Notes: generated from the sequence alone by a model not told the origin. A stretch of 64,000 bases of DNA from Lachnoclostridium sp. An14 (GCF_002160755.1 NZ_NFLE01000002.1:145094-209093), one strand, 5' to 3'; shown: positions 55,033 through 63,698, counted from the first letter of the stretch. Made by a program: numbers and translations.

Positions 55033-55251
55033 TTATAATGTAAAGATAATCAGCAGGGCTACCACAAAGCCGTAAATGGCCGTTGCCTCCGCCAGGGCGC
55101 ATCCAAGGAGCAGGGCCTTGCTGATCTTGCTCTCCGCCTCCGGCTGTCTCGCGATGGCGTCCACCGCCTTGTAGGTCGCCAGGCCGATGCCCACGCCTGC
55201 TCCAATACCTGTTAATGCCGCTACTGCTGCTCCAATCGCTACTGTTGACAT
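55033..55251 (-). CDS. atpE: ATP synthase c subunit
   Basis: 72 residues from the second ATG ([15 protein letters not shown]), 7 nt after AGGAGAG. It is a two-helix hairpin with polar loop ARQPEAE and the ion-binding Glu in [10 protein letters not shown]. The Gln (helix 1) and Ser (after Glu) that ligate sodium in Na+-type rings read Ile (GAGVGIG) and Ala (AEATA) here. A proton-coupled ring is therefore expected. Confidence 0.96.
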   Translation of the reverse strand: MSTVAIGAAVAALTGIGAGVGIGLATYKAVDAIARQPEAESKISKALLLGCALAEATAIYGFVVALLIIFTL

Positions 55252-55294
55252 AATCATTCTCTCCTTTTCTTTTCATCCGTTTTTTGTTTCCGTT

Positions 55295-55957
55295 TTACTC
55301 CAGCGCCTCTTTGATGAAAAGGGACGTCAGAAACACAAATACATAGGCCTGAATCAGCCCGTCAAAAATGTCAAAATAACAGCTGAAGGGGACCGGAAGT
55401 GCCACCGGGCACACGATCTTGATCAGCTCCATCACCACAAACGCTCCCAGCACATTTCCGAACAGACGCATACACAGCGACACGGGACGGATAAAGATTT
55501 CCAGGATGTTGATGGGCGTAATCAGGGGAATGGGCTCCGCGAAACTTTTCAGCCACCCCTTCAGCCCTTTTCTGTGAAATCCGGCGTATTCGATCACCGC
55601 GATGCTGCAGATGGCTAGCCCCGCCGTCACGTTGATGTCCTTGGTGGGCGGCGTAAATCCCAAAAGCCCGATCAGGTTGGCGATGCCGATGTAAATGGCC
55701 ACCGTGATCAGATAGGGAATGTATCCCGCTCCTTCTTCCCCTAAAAGGTCCTGGAAGAAATCGCGGAGAAACCCGATGCCGGCCTCCAGCGCCAGCTGTT
55801 TCTTTCCCACATTTTCCACCCGCAGTCCCTGGACAAACACCATGGACGCGATGGTAAGGGCCGCCATGATGATCCAGGTGACCACCACCGATTCTCCCAC
55901 CGGGATCCCTCCAAACACCGGGATCACAAATGCTGTCTTGGAGCTCAATTCCTCCAC
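55295..55957 (-). CDS. atpB: ATP synthase a subunit (start uncertain)
   Basis: 220 residues from GTG (VEELSSKTAFVIPVFGG), five or six membrane helices. The essential Arg lies in FIRPVSLCMRLFGNVLGAFVVMELI. The given GTG has no ribosome site. Seven codons upstream an in-frame ACG (55978) sits 7 nt after AGGAAGG and would give (M)DIAERIVEEL, a natural N-terminus. An ATG at 55985 is out of frame. Either a rare non-AUG start or a 1-base change is possible. First gene of the operon; no atpI is seen upstream. Confidence 0.9.
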   Translation of the reverse strand: MEELSSKTAFVIPVFGGIPVGESVVVTWIIMAALTIASMVFVQGLRVENVGKKQLALEAGIGFLRDFFQDLLGEEGAGYIPYLITVAIYIGIANLIGLLGFTPPTKDINVTAGLAICSIAVIEYAGFHRKGLKGWLKSFAEPIPLITPINILEIFIRPVSLCMRLFGNVLGAFVVMELIKIVCPVALPVPFSCYFDIFDGLIQAYVFVFLTSLFIKEALE

Positions 55958-56030
55958 AATTCGTTCTGCTATATCCGTATGGCATCCTTCCTCTCTCCCT
56001 CTTAGGGGCGTTCTCGCTTACAACTACCTA

Positions 56031-56059
56031 AGTATAGCCATAAAAAACATAATATCCAA
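56031..56059 (-). promoter_or_regulatory. ATP synthase operon promoter
   Basis: Minus-strand TTGGAT, 17-bp spacer, TATACT, about 55-75 nt before the atpB start. Confidence 0.65.
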
Positions 56060-56080
56060 TATATAAATTTTATGGTATAA

Positions 56081-56094
56081 TAACATTCATGTTA
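56081..56094 (+). promoter_or_regulatory. candidate LysR-type box
   Basis: Perfect palindrome TAACAT-TC-ATGTTA (T-N-A type) between the divergent lysR gene and atp operon. It sits next to TATAAT (56076-56081) and is a likely autoregulatory site. Confidence 0.5.
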
Positions 56095-56123
56095 TGATTG
56101 TTCATTTTGACGAAAGGGGACTT

Positions 56124-56996
56124 ATGGAATTACTGCAATTTCGCTACTTTATGACAGCGGCAAAATACGAAAATATGACAAAGGCAGCGGAAGAACTCCA
56201 TATTGCCCAGCCCGCCCTTTCTCAGTCCATCAAACGGCTGGAAACGGAGCTGGGAGTGGAGCTTTTCGACCGTTCCCGCCACCGCATCGCCTTAAATGAG
56301 CACGGCCGGCTCCTGGAAAAAAAGCTGCGCCCCATTCTCCACTCCATCGACGGCCTGCAGACCGAGCTTCAGGAGTCCCAGTACACCGCCAACCATCTGG
56401 TGCGCTTAAACCTCATGGCCGCCTCCTCCTACGTGACCACCTGCATCATCGACTACAAGGCCATCCACCCGGACGTGAGCTTTATCCTCTCCCAGAAGGA
56501 ACCGGACGAGCTCATCGACATCAACGTCACCTCCATGATCGGCACCGTCCCTCTCTCAGACCGGAACACCGTGATCCTGGAGGAGGAGTTTTTCATGGCG
56601 GTGCCCGCCTCCTCCCGCTTTGCCGCCCAGCCCTACATCCGGCTTTCCGACATGGCCCACGAGGATTTTATCAGCCTGGACAAATCCCGGCTCATCCGGG
56701 CCTTCTGCGACGCCTTCTGCCAGAGCGCCGGGTTCACGCCCCACATCATCTTCGAGAGCGACAACCCGGAATCCGTAAAAAACCTCACCGGCGCCGGCCT
56801 GGGGATTGCCTTCTGGCCCATCAAATCCTGGGGAGAACTGAACACAAAATCCGCCGTTCTCCTCCCCATCCGGGACCCGGTGTGCCGCCGCTCCATCCTG
56901 CTCACCATCTACGACCACGGCTGGAAAAACCCGGCAGTGCGGGATTTCTACCGGTTCCTGTGCACCTATTCCCAGACCGGCAGCCGGGAAGGATGA
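56124..56996 (+). CDS. LysR-family regulator
   Basis: 290 residues from ATG (MELLQFRYFMTAAKYEN), after AAAGGGG. The N-terminal HTH (NMTKAAEELHIAQPALSQSIKRLETELGVELFDRSRHRIALNEHG) is typical. The effector domain has SYVTTCIIDYKAIHPDVSFIL and GAGLGIAFWPIKSW. It is divergent from the ATP synthase operon across about 145 bp, but a link to energy metabolism is only positional. Confidence 0.92.
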   Translation: MELLQFRYFMTAAKYENMTKAAEELHIAQPALSQSIKRLETELGVELFDRSRHRIALNEHGRLLEKKLRPILHSIDGLQTELQESQYTANHLVRLNLMAASSYVTTCIIDYKAIHPDVSFILSQKEPDELIDINVTSMIGTVPLSDRNTVILEEEFFMAVPASSRFAAQPYIRLSDMAHEDFISLDKSRLIRAFCDAFCQSAGFTPHIIFESDNPESVKNLTGAGLGIAFWPIKSWGELNTKSAVLLPIRDPVCRRSILLTIYDHGWKNPAVRDFYRFLCTYSQTGSREG

Positions 56997-57142
56997 GCAC
57001 GGCCCCACCCGTTCCGCGCGGGAATGATCCCCGGGAAAACCGGTCCGGACCGCAAAAACAGCCGTTTCGGCGAAACGAGATTTCACCCAAAAAATGCCCC
57101 CCAAGGCCGAAACAGTGAAAATCAGACTCTTTGCCCAATTTG

Positions 57143-57326
57143 TAACAGTTCAGCCATGCAGAAACATATGGCAAAATACTGCGTGGGAGCTTGCTCACTA
57201 AGCAGTTTTTTGCCATATGTTTCTATAGGGCGGACGCCCGACATGAATCATTTGACGGCTAATAACGTTTCACGTTAGCCAATTTTAAAAATCCGTCAAA
57301 TTATGAATGACATGGCTGAACTGTTA
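57143..57326. repeat. nested palindromic element with 16-bp perfect terminal inverted repeats
   Basis: Ends TAACAGTTCAGCCATG (57143-57158) and CATGGCTGAACTGTTA (57311-57326) are perfect inverted repeats. Inside, GAAACATATGGCAAAA (57161-57176) pairs perfectly with 57208-57223, extended by ACTGC/GCAGT and GAGC/GCTC. A second inner pair TTTGACGG/CCGTCAAA (57251-57258, 57293-57300) encloses TAACGTTTCACGTTA. No ORF. It could be a small non-autonomous mobile element or a structured RNA. It fills the 56997-57414 gap, which otherwise shows nothing. Confidence 0.8.
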
Positions 57327-57414
57327 CCCCAATTTTTTCCCAGCCGAACAAAGTTTTTTGGACCTCTTGCCATCTAGTTTTTAATACTATATAATAGGGA
57401 TATGAGGTGACGAA

Positions 57415-58032
57415 ATGAAAACAAATGAAGAACGCTTACAAGAGATGTTAGGCCGTCTGGACCAGCTGTCCCATATCCGGGCCTCCCAGATCCCTGAGAT
57501 CCCCCTCTACATGGACCAGGTAACCACCTTTATGGAGGAGCATCTCAAGGATTTCAAACGAAACGACGGCGACAAGGTCCTCACAAAGACCATGATCAAC
57601 AACTATGCCAAGAACAACCTCCTGCCGCCCCCGGATCGCAAGAAATACTCCAAGGACCATATGCTCCTGCTTATTTTTATCTATTACTACAAGAACCTGC
57701 TGTCCATCACCGACATCGACACCCTGCTGTCCCCCATCACGGAACAGCATTTCCGGACCGATTCCCCGGTGAAACTGGAGGACATCTACAGCGAGATCTT
57801 CTCCCTGCGGGACGAGCAGAAATCCCGGCTGCTGGAGGACGTTCATCAGAAGTTCGCCGCCGCCGAACAGACCTTCTCCTCCGCCCCGGAAGACGAACGG
57901 GAATCCTTGAGGCTCTTTTGCTTTATCAGCGAGCTGGCCTTCGACGTCTATTTAAAAAAACAGATCATCGAAAACCTGATTGACCAGCTGCGGGAGGAAA
58001 ACGGAACAGGGAAAGACCGGAAGAAAAAATGA
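57415..58032 (+). CDS. DUF1836 protein (MerR-like HTH)
   Basis: 205 residues, ATG after GAGGTGA. MDQVTTFMEEHLKDFKRND...LTKTMINNYAKNNLLPPPDRKKYSKDHMLLLIFIYYYKNLLSITDI is the diagnostic DUF1836 region, which resembles a MerR-type HTH and is common in Clostridia. The C-terminal half is helical. It is probably a DNA-binding protein; its targets are unknown. It is followed by a partial repeat and a terminator. Confidence 0.9.
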   Translation: MKTNEERLQEMLGRLDQLSHIRASQIPEIPLYMDQVTTFMEEHLKDFKRNDGDKVLTKTMINNYAKNNLLPPPDRKKYSKDHMLLLIFIYYYKNLLSITDIDTLLSPITEQHFRTDSPVKLEDIYSEIFSLRDEQKSRLLEDVHQKFAAAEQTFSSAPEDERESLRLFCFISELAFDVYLKKQIIENLIDQLREENGTGKDRKKK

Positions 58033-58036
58033 ACCA

Positions 58037-58092
58037 TGTCAGCCCTCACCGGAGGCTTTTGCGCCATAGAAAATATCGTTTTCTATGACGTG
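58037..58092 (+). repeat. intergenic repeat family, 3' partial copy
   Basis: Keeps only the last section: GTCAGCC, CACCGGAGGCTTTTGCGCCA, TAGAAAATATCGTTTTCTAT. The final hairpin (AGAAAAT/GTTTTCT) replaces the GGAAAC/GTTTCC of other copies, so the stem is kept while sequence changes. Confidence 0.6.
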
Positions 58093-58141
58093 AAAAAGGT
58101 GGGAAACCGCGGATTTCTCTCACGGTTTCCCACCTTTTTTT
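58093..58141. terminator. bidirectional terminator
   Basis: AAAAAGGTGGGAAACCG/CGGTTTCCCACCTTTTTTT stem with 13-nt loop, between the DUF1836 gene (+) and the convergent transporter gene (-). Confidence 0.9.
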
Positions 58142-58171
58142 CACGCCGTCCCAGTTTCCAGTCCCGCCGGA

Positions 58172-59470
58172 TTACCGGATCACTCCCACGCACAGGGCGA
58201 TCACAATAATCATCAGGTTGGTGACCTCCATCACCGGCACGCCCTTCCGGCAATATTCCTCGATGTCCAGCTCCAGCAGGGAAACGCCCACATGGGTGGT
58301 AGCTGTAAACGGGGAAATTCCCGTCGCCAGGGACATATTGCAGACGAAGGGGGCGATCACGTCCACGCCCGCCAGGCCGTAGCTGCTGCCCATGGAAATG
58401 AGAGCCGGATACATAGAATTGTAAATCTTGTTGGGCATAAACCGGATCACCAGCACCATGATAGCCGCCAAAAACAGATGGATGTACCTGGTCAGAACCG
58501 CCGGGAACGCGCCCACCACAGCCGCCGCCAGAGCATTTACCATCCCCGTCTCATTGAAAATCCCCAAAAACACGGAGATTCCGATTAACATCATCATCGT
58601 GCCTCCAAACCGTCCCGCCGCCTTGTTGAGCATTTTCTGGTAGTCCTTCGGCTCCCGGTAGTCAATCATGATCGTCAGGAAGGAGGCGATGATAAATACC
58701 AGATAGGACGGCACCGCGGCCGTAACCAGAGCGGCAATGACAGCCAGGAAGATCACCAGGTTGATCCAGAACAGCTTTGGCCGTCTCAGAGGATTCTCCT
58801 CCTCCGTCTCATTTTCCTCCGACCACTCCACCATCATGGGCAGTCCCTGGCGCTTGTGCTGAATCCCAAAATACACCCACTGCAGCACAATCGCCGGGAT
58901 AAAGCAGAACGCCACCGGAATCAGCCGTCTGGACAGCTCCATGGCGTCCACGCTGGCAAATACGGAGGAGTTTACCACCGCGATTCCCCAGGGCAGGAAA
59001 CACATTCCCGCAATGGCCGTCTGGGCGATTATCATCGCTGCCGCCCGGTCAAATTTCATCTTTTTATACAGCGGCATCATCGCCGGAAACACGATGGTAT
59101 AAGCGGTGACTACCGTCGCGGTCATCATGCCGATTCCCGCCACCAGGCTGGTGAGAATCATAACCATATACACGCTCACCCGCCCCCTGGTCAGCTTGAT
59201 CAGCTGCCTGGTAATGGTATTAAACATCCCCGTCTCGCTGAGCATGGTAAAATAGATCATGGCAAACAGACACATGATACCTGCGGACTGCATAGACTTC
59301 ATGATCTGACTCATGGCAATGTCCCCGATTTCCTTTATGGGATACCCCAGAATCAGCCCGCACACAACGGGAATGATGCAGAGAGTAAACTGCATCGGAA
59401 CCTTCTTCAGAAAAACCGACGCGATGACAGTTCCCACCATCAAAATCGCTACAACTGTAAGCATATCCAT
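58172..59470 (-). CDS. CitMHS-type citrate/organic-acid transporter
   Basis: 432 residues, about twelve membrane helices, GGAGGAG before ATG. AILMVGTVIASVFLKKVPM, CLFAMIYFTMLSETGMFNTI, MMTATVVTAYTIVFPAMMPLYKKMKFDRAAAMII and SPFTATTHVGVSLLELDIEEYCRKG match the CitM/citrate-H+ symporter group of the IT superfamily. CitM-type carriers take up metal-citrate complexes; the substrate here is not proven. It is 18 nt downstream of the esterase gene, in one operon. Confidence 0.88.
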   Translation of the reverse strand: MDMLTVVAILMVGTVIASVFLKKVPMQFTLCIIPVVCGLILGYPIKEIGDIAMSQIMKSMQSAGIMCLFAMIYFTMLSETGMFNTITRQLIKLTRGRVSVYMVMILTSLVAGIGMMTATVVTAYTIVFPAMMPLYKKMKFDRAAAMIIAQTAIAGMCFLPWGIAVVNSSVFASVDAMELSRRLIPVAFCFIPAIVLQWVYFGIQHKRQGLPMMVEWSEENETEEENPLRRPKLFWINLVIFLAVIAALVTAAVPSYLVFIIASFLTIMIDYREPKDYQKMLNKAAGRFGGTMMMLIGISVFLGIFNETGMVNALAAAVVGAFPAVLTRYIHLFLAAIMVLVIRFMPNKIYNSMYPALISMGSSYGLAGVDVIAPFVCNMSLATGISPFTATTHVGVSLLELDIEEYCRKGVPVMEVTNLMIIVIALCVGVIR

Positions 59471-59488
59471 ATTTTTTCTCCTCCGTGA

Positions 59489-61258
59489 TCAGAACTCCAC
59501 CAGTTTCCCCTGGTAGCGCAGCGCCTTCGTATCCTCGTCCTTCGTAAACCGCGAGAACCACTCCTCCCAAATCATGCGGCACTCCGACGGCAGCACCGCG
59601 TGGGTTTTCGTCTCCACCTCCGCGAGGTGAAGCATGGGCACGCCGCTCTCCGTTTTAAATACATAATTGGTAAGCAGCCCCTGTCTGCTGCTGAAACGGT
59701 CCCCCGTCCCCATATAAGTGTAATCCCCCCACTGCCGGTCCGTGTGATAACGACCACACCAATAATTTACCAGCGCTCCCGCGTCCTCCGTGCCGAAACC
59801 TCCCGGAAATACCCGGTCCTCCACACCCAGAAACGCCATCACCGGCACCGGGGATTTCTCCACGAAGGGCTCCTCCCCGTCAATCTTATTGATATTTTTC
59901 GCCGACACCGGCGCGGCGGCGGCAAAATAATCGGGACGGTACGCGGCGCAGGCCCAGGCCATCATTCCCCCGGAGGACTGCCCGGTGGCATAGACCCGTG
60001 TCCGGTCTACGGGATAGCGCTCCGTCACCCACTGATAGAGATAGTCCAGGAACACCATGTCGCCGGGACACTCACATTTGGGCTTTCCTGTATTCCAGCG
60101 GCTGCGGAACAGATTGTTGGTGGTATTGCCGTTTATGGTGCGGACCACGTTTTCCACGGACGCGCCGGGACACACTAAAAGAATGCCCTCTTTTTCCGCC
60201 AGCTCCGCCCAGCCCGACCGGTCCCCAATCTCGTCGGCGCTGCCTCCCGCCCCGTGAAAGAGAAACACCGTCGGAAAACGGCCACTCTCCGGTTTCTCCT
60301 TCGGCTCATAGATCCACCACTCCCGGCGGTAGTAATCCGTCTCCGGATCCCCGTAGCCCCCCGGCACCTTCTCCGCGAACCGTTTAAACCCCCGCTCCCT
60401 AATATCTCCGTTATGGCGCAGCGCCCCGTTGCCGTTCCCGCCGTAACGGCCAGTTCCCTTCCACAGCCTTCGGTACACCATCCGGCCAAACTCCGCGCTC
60501 AGCGTATTCTTCCACTTCATTTCCGAAAAATAGACGGGAGCGCACCAGTGCTCATCCAAAGTGCCGCCTTTCTCCGGCATATAAGCCAGAACCTCAGGCT
60601 CCGGCTGCTGCGGAACCTGCTGCGAATGGTTGGCTTCCCTTAAATAATCCATCAGCCGTTTCACTTCCGGAGTCACCTCCTCCGCCGCGATCCACGCCGG
60701 CATCTGCACCTGGCTCAAATTCACGCCCGGCACCGAAGTGGGAGTTTTTCTCAACTCCTCCGCCTCCTCCTCTGTCAGTCCGGCCGGCCCGGCAAGGAGC
60801 ACTCCAGCCCACTTCTGCGGCGTCCGCAGCATATGCCCCATAAGGACATCCGCGCCAGCCCCATATCCGGCTCCGTAAATCCGGTACGCCAGCGGACAAA
60901 ACAGCGGCCTTGCCCCAATGCGTTTCAGCACGCTGTCCACATAGGCCCGCTCCTCTCCCTGGCCTTTCCACACCCCCTGCTCCGGCTCCAGGATCACCAG
61001 GTACAGCTTTTCCTCCTCTGCCGCCTGCGCCCAGCCGCTGTCTTCCAGAAACGCGCCCAAGTCCACTCCCTCCGGCACAAAAATCATCACCGTCGGCTGA
61101 TTAAATTCACTGTTCTCCGGAATATAAACAGCCGCCTCTCTCTCCTCTCCCTGCCGCACGGTACACGGCAGCCGGTAAAACCCGGTCAGCGGCTGCTGGT
61201 AATAGTGATCCCGGTCCAATTTCAGGCTGTCCATGGCCGGCATTGTCTTTGCTACCAT
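59489..61258 (-). CDS. tandem alpha/beta-hydrolase esterase (LpqC/PHB-depolymerase-like)
   Basis: 589 residues. The C-terminal half is a complete esterase: FPTVFLFHGAGGSADE oxyanion loop, ATGQSSGGMMAW nucleophile elbow (Ser near 430), and late His in KTHAVLP. CNC-like WNTGKPKCECPGDMVF resembles LpqC/feruloyl-esterase-type enzymes. The N-terminal ~220 residues look like a second, degenerate hydrolase domain (VMIFVPEG, YRIYGAGYGAGADVLMG), with Tyr at the nucleophile position. No signal peptide is seen, so it is probably cytosolic. Operon with the CitMHS transporter suggests imported ester or acid substrate. Confidence 0.85.
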   Translation of the reverse strand: MVAKTMPAMDSLKLDRDHYYQQPLTGFYRLPCTVRQGEEREAAVYIPENSEFNQPTVMIFVPEGVDLGAFLEDSGWAQAAEEEKLYLVILEPEQGVWKGQGEERAYVDSVLKRIGARPLFCPLAYRIYGAGYGAGADVLMGHMLRTPQKWAGVLLAGPAGLTEEEAEELRKTPTSVPGVNLSQVQMPAWIAAEEVTPEVKRLMDYLREANHSQQVPQQPEPEVLAYMPEKGGTLDEHWCAPVYFSEMKWKNTLSAEFGRMVYRRLWKGTGRYGGNGNGALRHNGDIRERGFKRFAEKVPGGYGDPETDYYRREWWIYEPKEKPESGRFPTVFLFHGAGGSADEIGDRSGWAELAEKEGILLVCPGASVENVVRTINGNTTNNLFRSRWNTGKPKCECPGDMVFLDYLYQWVTERYPVDRTRVYATGQSSGGMMAWACAAYRPDYFAAAAPVSAKNINKIDGEEPFVEKSPVPVMAFLGVEDRVFPGGFGTEDAGALVNYWCGRYHTDRQWGDYTYMGTGDRFSSRQGLLTNYVFKTESGVPMLHLAEVETKTHAVLPSECRMIWEEWFSRFTKDEDTKALRYQGKLVEF

Positions 61259-61412
61259 CCCTTGTCCCTTCCTTTCCTTCCTCGAAAATCCCCTTATCTT
61301 TCACAAATAATAATAAGTTCCTTTTGATTAGTCCTCGTTTTCTTCTTATTTTTATCCTAATTTTTTGGTGATTTTCTTTTATTTATATACATTTTAAATA
61401 AAACCTCCGCCG

Positions 61413-61441
61413 TTGACAACCAGTATCCTCTCATATATAAT
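61413..61441 (+). promoter_or_regulatory. consensus sigma-A promoter for the tandem lysR genes
   Basis: TTGACA, 17-bp spacer, TATAAT: exact consensus, 33 nt before the first lysR start codon. The surrounding 61259-61473 region is AT-rich and should also hold the esterase promoter, which I could not place. Confidence 0.85.
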
Positions 61442-61473
61442 TTAATAAAAACTCATAAATAAGAGGAATTTTT

Positions 61474-62448
61474 ATGGATATTAGAATGTACGAATACCCT
61501 CTGGCCATCCTTCAGGAAGGCTCTCTCTCCCTGGCCGCCAGGCGCCTGGGAATTTCCCAATCCGCCCTCAGCCACTTTCTGTCCGCCCTGGAACGCCAGC
61601 TGGGATACGCCCTTTTTGAGCGCTCCACCCGCTACCTCTCCCCCACCGCCTCCGGCCGGAACTACCTTCTGACCGCGGAGCAGATCGTCGCGGTCAAGCG
61701 TCAGACCTACCATGCCATTGAGGCCCTGGAAAATCCTTATACCTCCAAGCTGGTCCTCGGCTCCACTCCCCACAACGGAGCTGCCATCTACTCCAGCATT
61801 TTCAAAGAATTTTCCCCCGCTTACCCAAAAATCCAGCTCCTGCACCGGGAGGGATATATGAAAGAGCTGACCACTGCCTTAAAACAGCGTCAGATTGATG
61901 TTCTCATCGCCACCAGCGGAAACGCGCCAGAAAGCGGCCTGCGCTTTCTCCGCTTTGCCCGTCAGGAGCTACTGCTGGCCGTATCCCAGCACCATCCGAT
62001 CTACGAAAAGGCCACGCCCCTCTACGGAGAGCCCGTTTCCCTCCCTCTGAAAGAGGCGGAAGACGTCCCCTTTATTATGGCGGGAGAATCCACTACCCTG
62101 TTTCAGCTTACCAGCGCCTACTTCCGCCAGTTTGACTTTTCCCCCACCATCATTTTCCGAACGGACAATGTGCTGATCCTCCGGGAAATGATACAGTCCG
62201 GCCTGGGCTGCGGGATCCTGCCGGCCACCCACGTCTATGCGGCATCCGGCATCCGCTACTTCTCCCTGGAGCCCCGTCTGTGGCTCAACACCGGACTTCT
62301 GGTTCAGGGGAACCGCGTCCTCACCGAACCGGAGCGTCACCTGATTTACCTGTGCTACCGCTACACCGTGCGAAACCGAACACATCCTCATTTCTTCATG
62401 GATCCCAACGAACCCGTCCGGGAAATCCTGAAGGAATTTGAGCCATAA
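61474..62448 (+). CDS. LysR-family regulator 1 of tandem pair
   Basis: 324 residues. The HTH reads LAILQEGSLSLAARRLGISQSALSHFLSALERQLGYALFERSTRYLSPTASG. The effector domain has LGSTPHNGAAIYSSIFKEFSPAYPKIQLLHREG and SGLGCGILPATHVYA. It is divergent from the esterase/CitMHS operon and preceded by a consensus promoter, so it is probably that operon's activator. It is 18 nt ahead of a second lysR gene. Confidence 0.93.
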   Translation: MDIRMYEYPLAILQEGSLSLAARRLGISQSALSHFLSALERQLGYALFERSTRYLSPTASGRNYLLTAEQIVAVKRQTYHAIEALENPYTSKLVLGSTPHNGAAIYSSIFKEFSPAYPKIQLLHREGYMKELTTALKQRQIDVLIATSGNAPESGLRFLRFARQELLLAVSQHHPIYEKATPLYGEPVSLPLKEAEDVPFIMAGESTTLFQLTSAYFRQFDFSPTIIFRTDNVLILREMIQSGLGCGILPATHVYAASGIRYFSLEPRLWLNTGLLVQGNRVLTEPERHLIYLCYRYTVRNRTHPHFFMDPNEPVREILKEFEP

Positions 62449-62466
62449 TTTACCAGGAGGCCCCTC

Positions 62467-63336
62467 ATGGATTTAAAACAGTTAGAATACATCGCCGCTA
62501 TCGCAGAGGAGCGGTCCATCTCCAAAGCCGCCAAACGATTTTTCCTCTCCCCGTCCGCTCTGAGCCAATACCTGAAACGCCTGGAGGAAACGGAGCATCT
62601 CCCGCCCCTGTTCTACCGCCACAACAAGGAATTTCTCCTCACTGATGCCGGGCGCATTTACGTAAACGGAGCTCTGATAATTCTAAGCCTTTCCAAAAAG
62701 CTGGAACACTCCCATCCTCAGACCGCACCCGCCATCCGTCTGGCTGTACCCGGCTTTCTGGAGCCCTCTGTTCTGATCCACTGCGCTCCTCTCTTTGCCT
62801 CCGCCTTCCCCGGCGTCTTACTCCGCCTCCATTCCATGGATGCCGGCCCCGCCAGACAGGGGCTTTTGGAGGAAAGGCTGGATGCTGCCATTGTCATCGA
62901 GCGGCAGGAAACCTTATCTTCTGCCCTGCATTCCCGTCCCCTTGGAAGCGACCGGATCCTTCTGGCCGTTTCCCCGGCTCTGGAACATATTGAACCCTCT
63001 TTCCCGGCCGTCCTGCCCCCGGAAGGCACCCTCTGGCATCAGATCTGCGCCGGCATCTGCCTGCAGGAACAGCTGCATCCCACCGCTGTCTTCCAAACGG
63101 AAAACCTTGCGGCCACCGCCGCCCTCCTTCTCGCCATGCCTCTGGCCGCCTTTCTACCCGGCCAGTTTCTCCGCCAACAGGGCGAAAAAGAAAACGGCTT
63201 AAGAGAAATTCCCTTAAGCCGCTCCTATTCCTTCCGTATTTCTTTTCTCACCCTGCCGGAACCCTCCGCCTTCCCGGAAGTCCTGGAAGGCCTCTATCCC
63301 ATTCTTTTCAATCATTTTGCCTCTGAATTCTCTTAA
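62467..63336 (+). CDS. LysR-family regulator 2 of tandem pair
   Basis: 289 residues, ATG after CAGGAGG. The HTH reads LEYIAAIAEERSISKAAKRFFLSPSALSQYLKRLEETEHLPPLFYRHNKEFLLTDAG. The linker and effector domain are shorter and less conserved than usual (AVPGFLEPSVLIHCAPLFASAFPGVLLRLHSMDAG). A tandem lysR pair controlling one divergent operon is uncommon. It may be a diverged co-regulator or a duplicate. Confidence 0.9.
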   Translation: MDLKQLEYIAAIAEERSISKAAKRFFLSPSALSQYLKRLEETEHLPPLFYRHNKEFLLTDAGRIYVNGALIILSLSKKLEHSHPQTAPAIRLAVPGFLEPSVLIHCAPLFASAFPGVLLRLHSMDAGPARQGLLEERLDAAIVIERQETLSSALHSRPLGSDRILLAVSPALEHIEPSFPAVLPPEGTLWHQICAGICLQEQLHPTAVFQTENLAATAALLLAMPLAAFLPGQFLRQQGEKENGLREIPLSRSYSFRISFLTLPEPSAFPEVLEGLYPILFNHFASEFS

Positions 63337-63342
63337 ATGCCG

Positions 63343-63395
63343 GGGCTGTCGGGAAATACACAATTCGGCAGCCTCTGCCTATCCCTTCTTTTTCC
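63343..63395 (+). terminator. probable terminator after the lysR pair
   Basis: GGGCTGTCG pairs with CGGCAGCC around a 15-nt loop, followed after ~10 nt by TTCTTTTTCCCTTTT. Confidence 0.55.
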
Positions 63396-63441
63396 CTTTT
63401 CCCATTGAAAAGAAACTCCTGCTTTTATGAAAATTCTCTTT

Positions 63442-63572
63442 AAAAAAAGTGTGCGCTTGGCGCACACCTGCGCCGGAGCGCGACTGTGTCAGCAGCCATC
63501 TTCCTCTGCGCGGAGCGCGCCTCCCGCCGGAGGCTTTTGTGTCATGGGAAACTACGTTTCTCATGACACAAA
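63442..63572 (+). repeat. intergenic repeat family, copy E
   Basis: Most complete copy: GTGTGCGCTTGGCGCACACC, TGCGCCGGAGCGCGACTGTG, CAGCAGCCATCTTCCTCTGC, GCGCCTCCCGCCGGAGGCTT, GTGTCATGGGAAACTACGTT, then CTCATGACACAAAAAAGGC. The outer GTGTCATG/CATGACAC arms form a hairpin enclosing GGAAAC/GTTTC. Confidence 0.8.
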
Positions 63573-63626
63573 AAAGGCCGTGCCTCCCGCCACTCGCAGG
63601 ATCACGCCCAATAAGATAAAAAGAAA

Positions 63627-63698
63627 AGCGCGAGACGGGATTCGAACCCGCGGCCCCCACCTTGGCAAGGTGGTGCTCCACCCCTGAGCCACTCGCGC
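63627..63698 (-). tRNA. tRNA-Gly (GCC)
   Basis: 72 nt, full cloverleaf: acceptor GCGCGAG/CTCGCGC, D stem GCTC/AGC-type, anticodon stem CCACC/GGTGG around TT-GCC-AA, and T arm GCGGG-TTCGAAT-CCCGT. No CCA is encoded. It lies about 80 nt after the 23S rRNA 3' end on the same strand. Confidence 0.96.

Noticed and set aside
55371..55985. 204-codon minus-strand frame with an ATG near the atpB ribosome site
   Set aside because: It overlaps atpB in another frame and its protein is His/Gly/Arg-rich without sense; only its ATG is relevant to the atpB start question.
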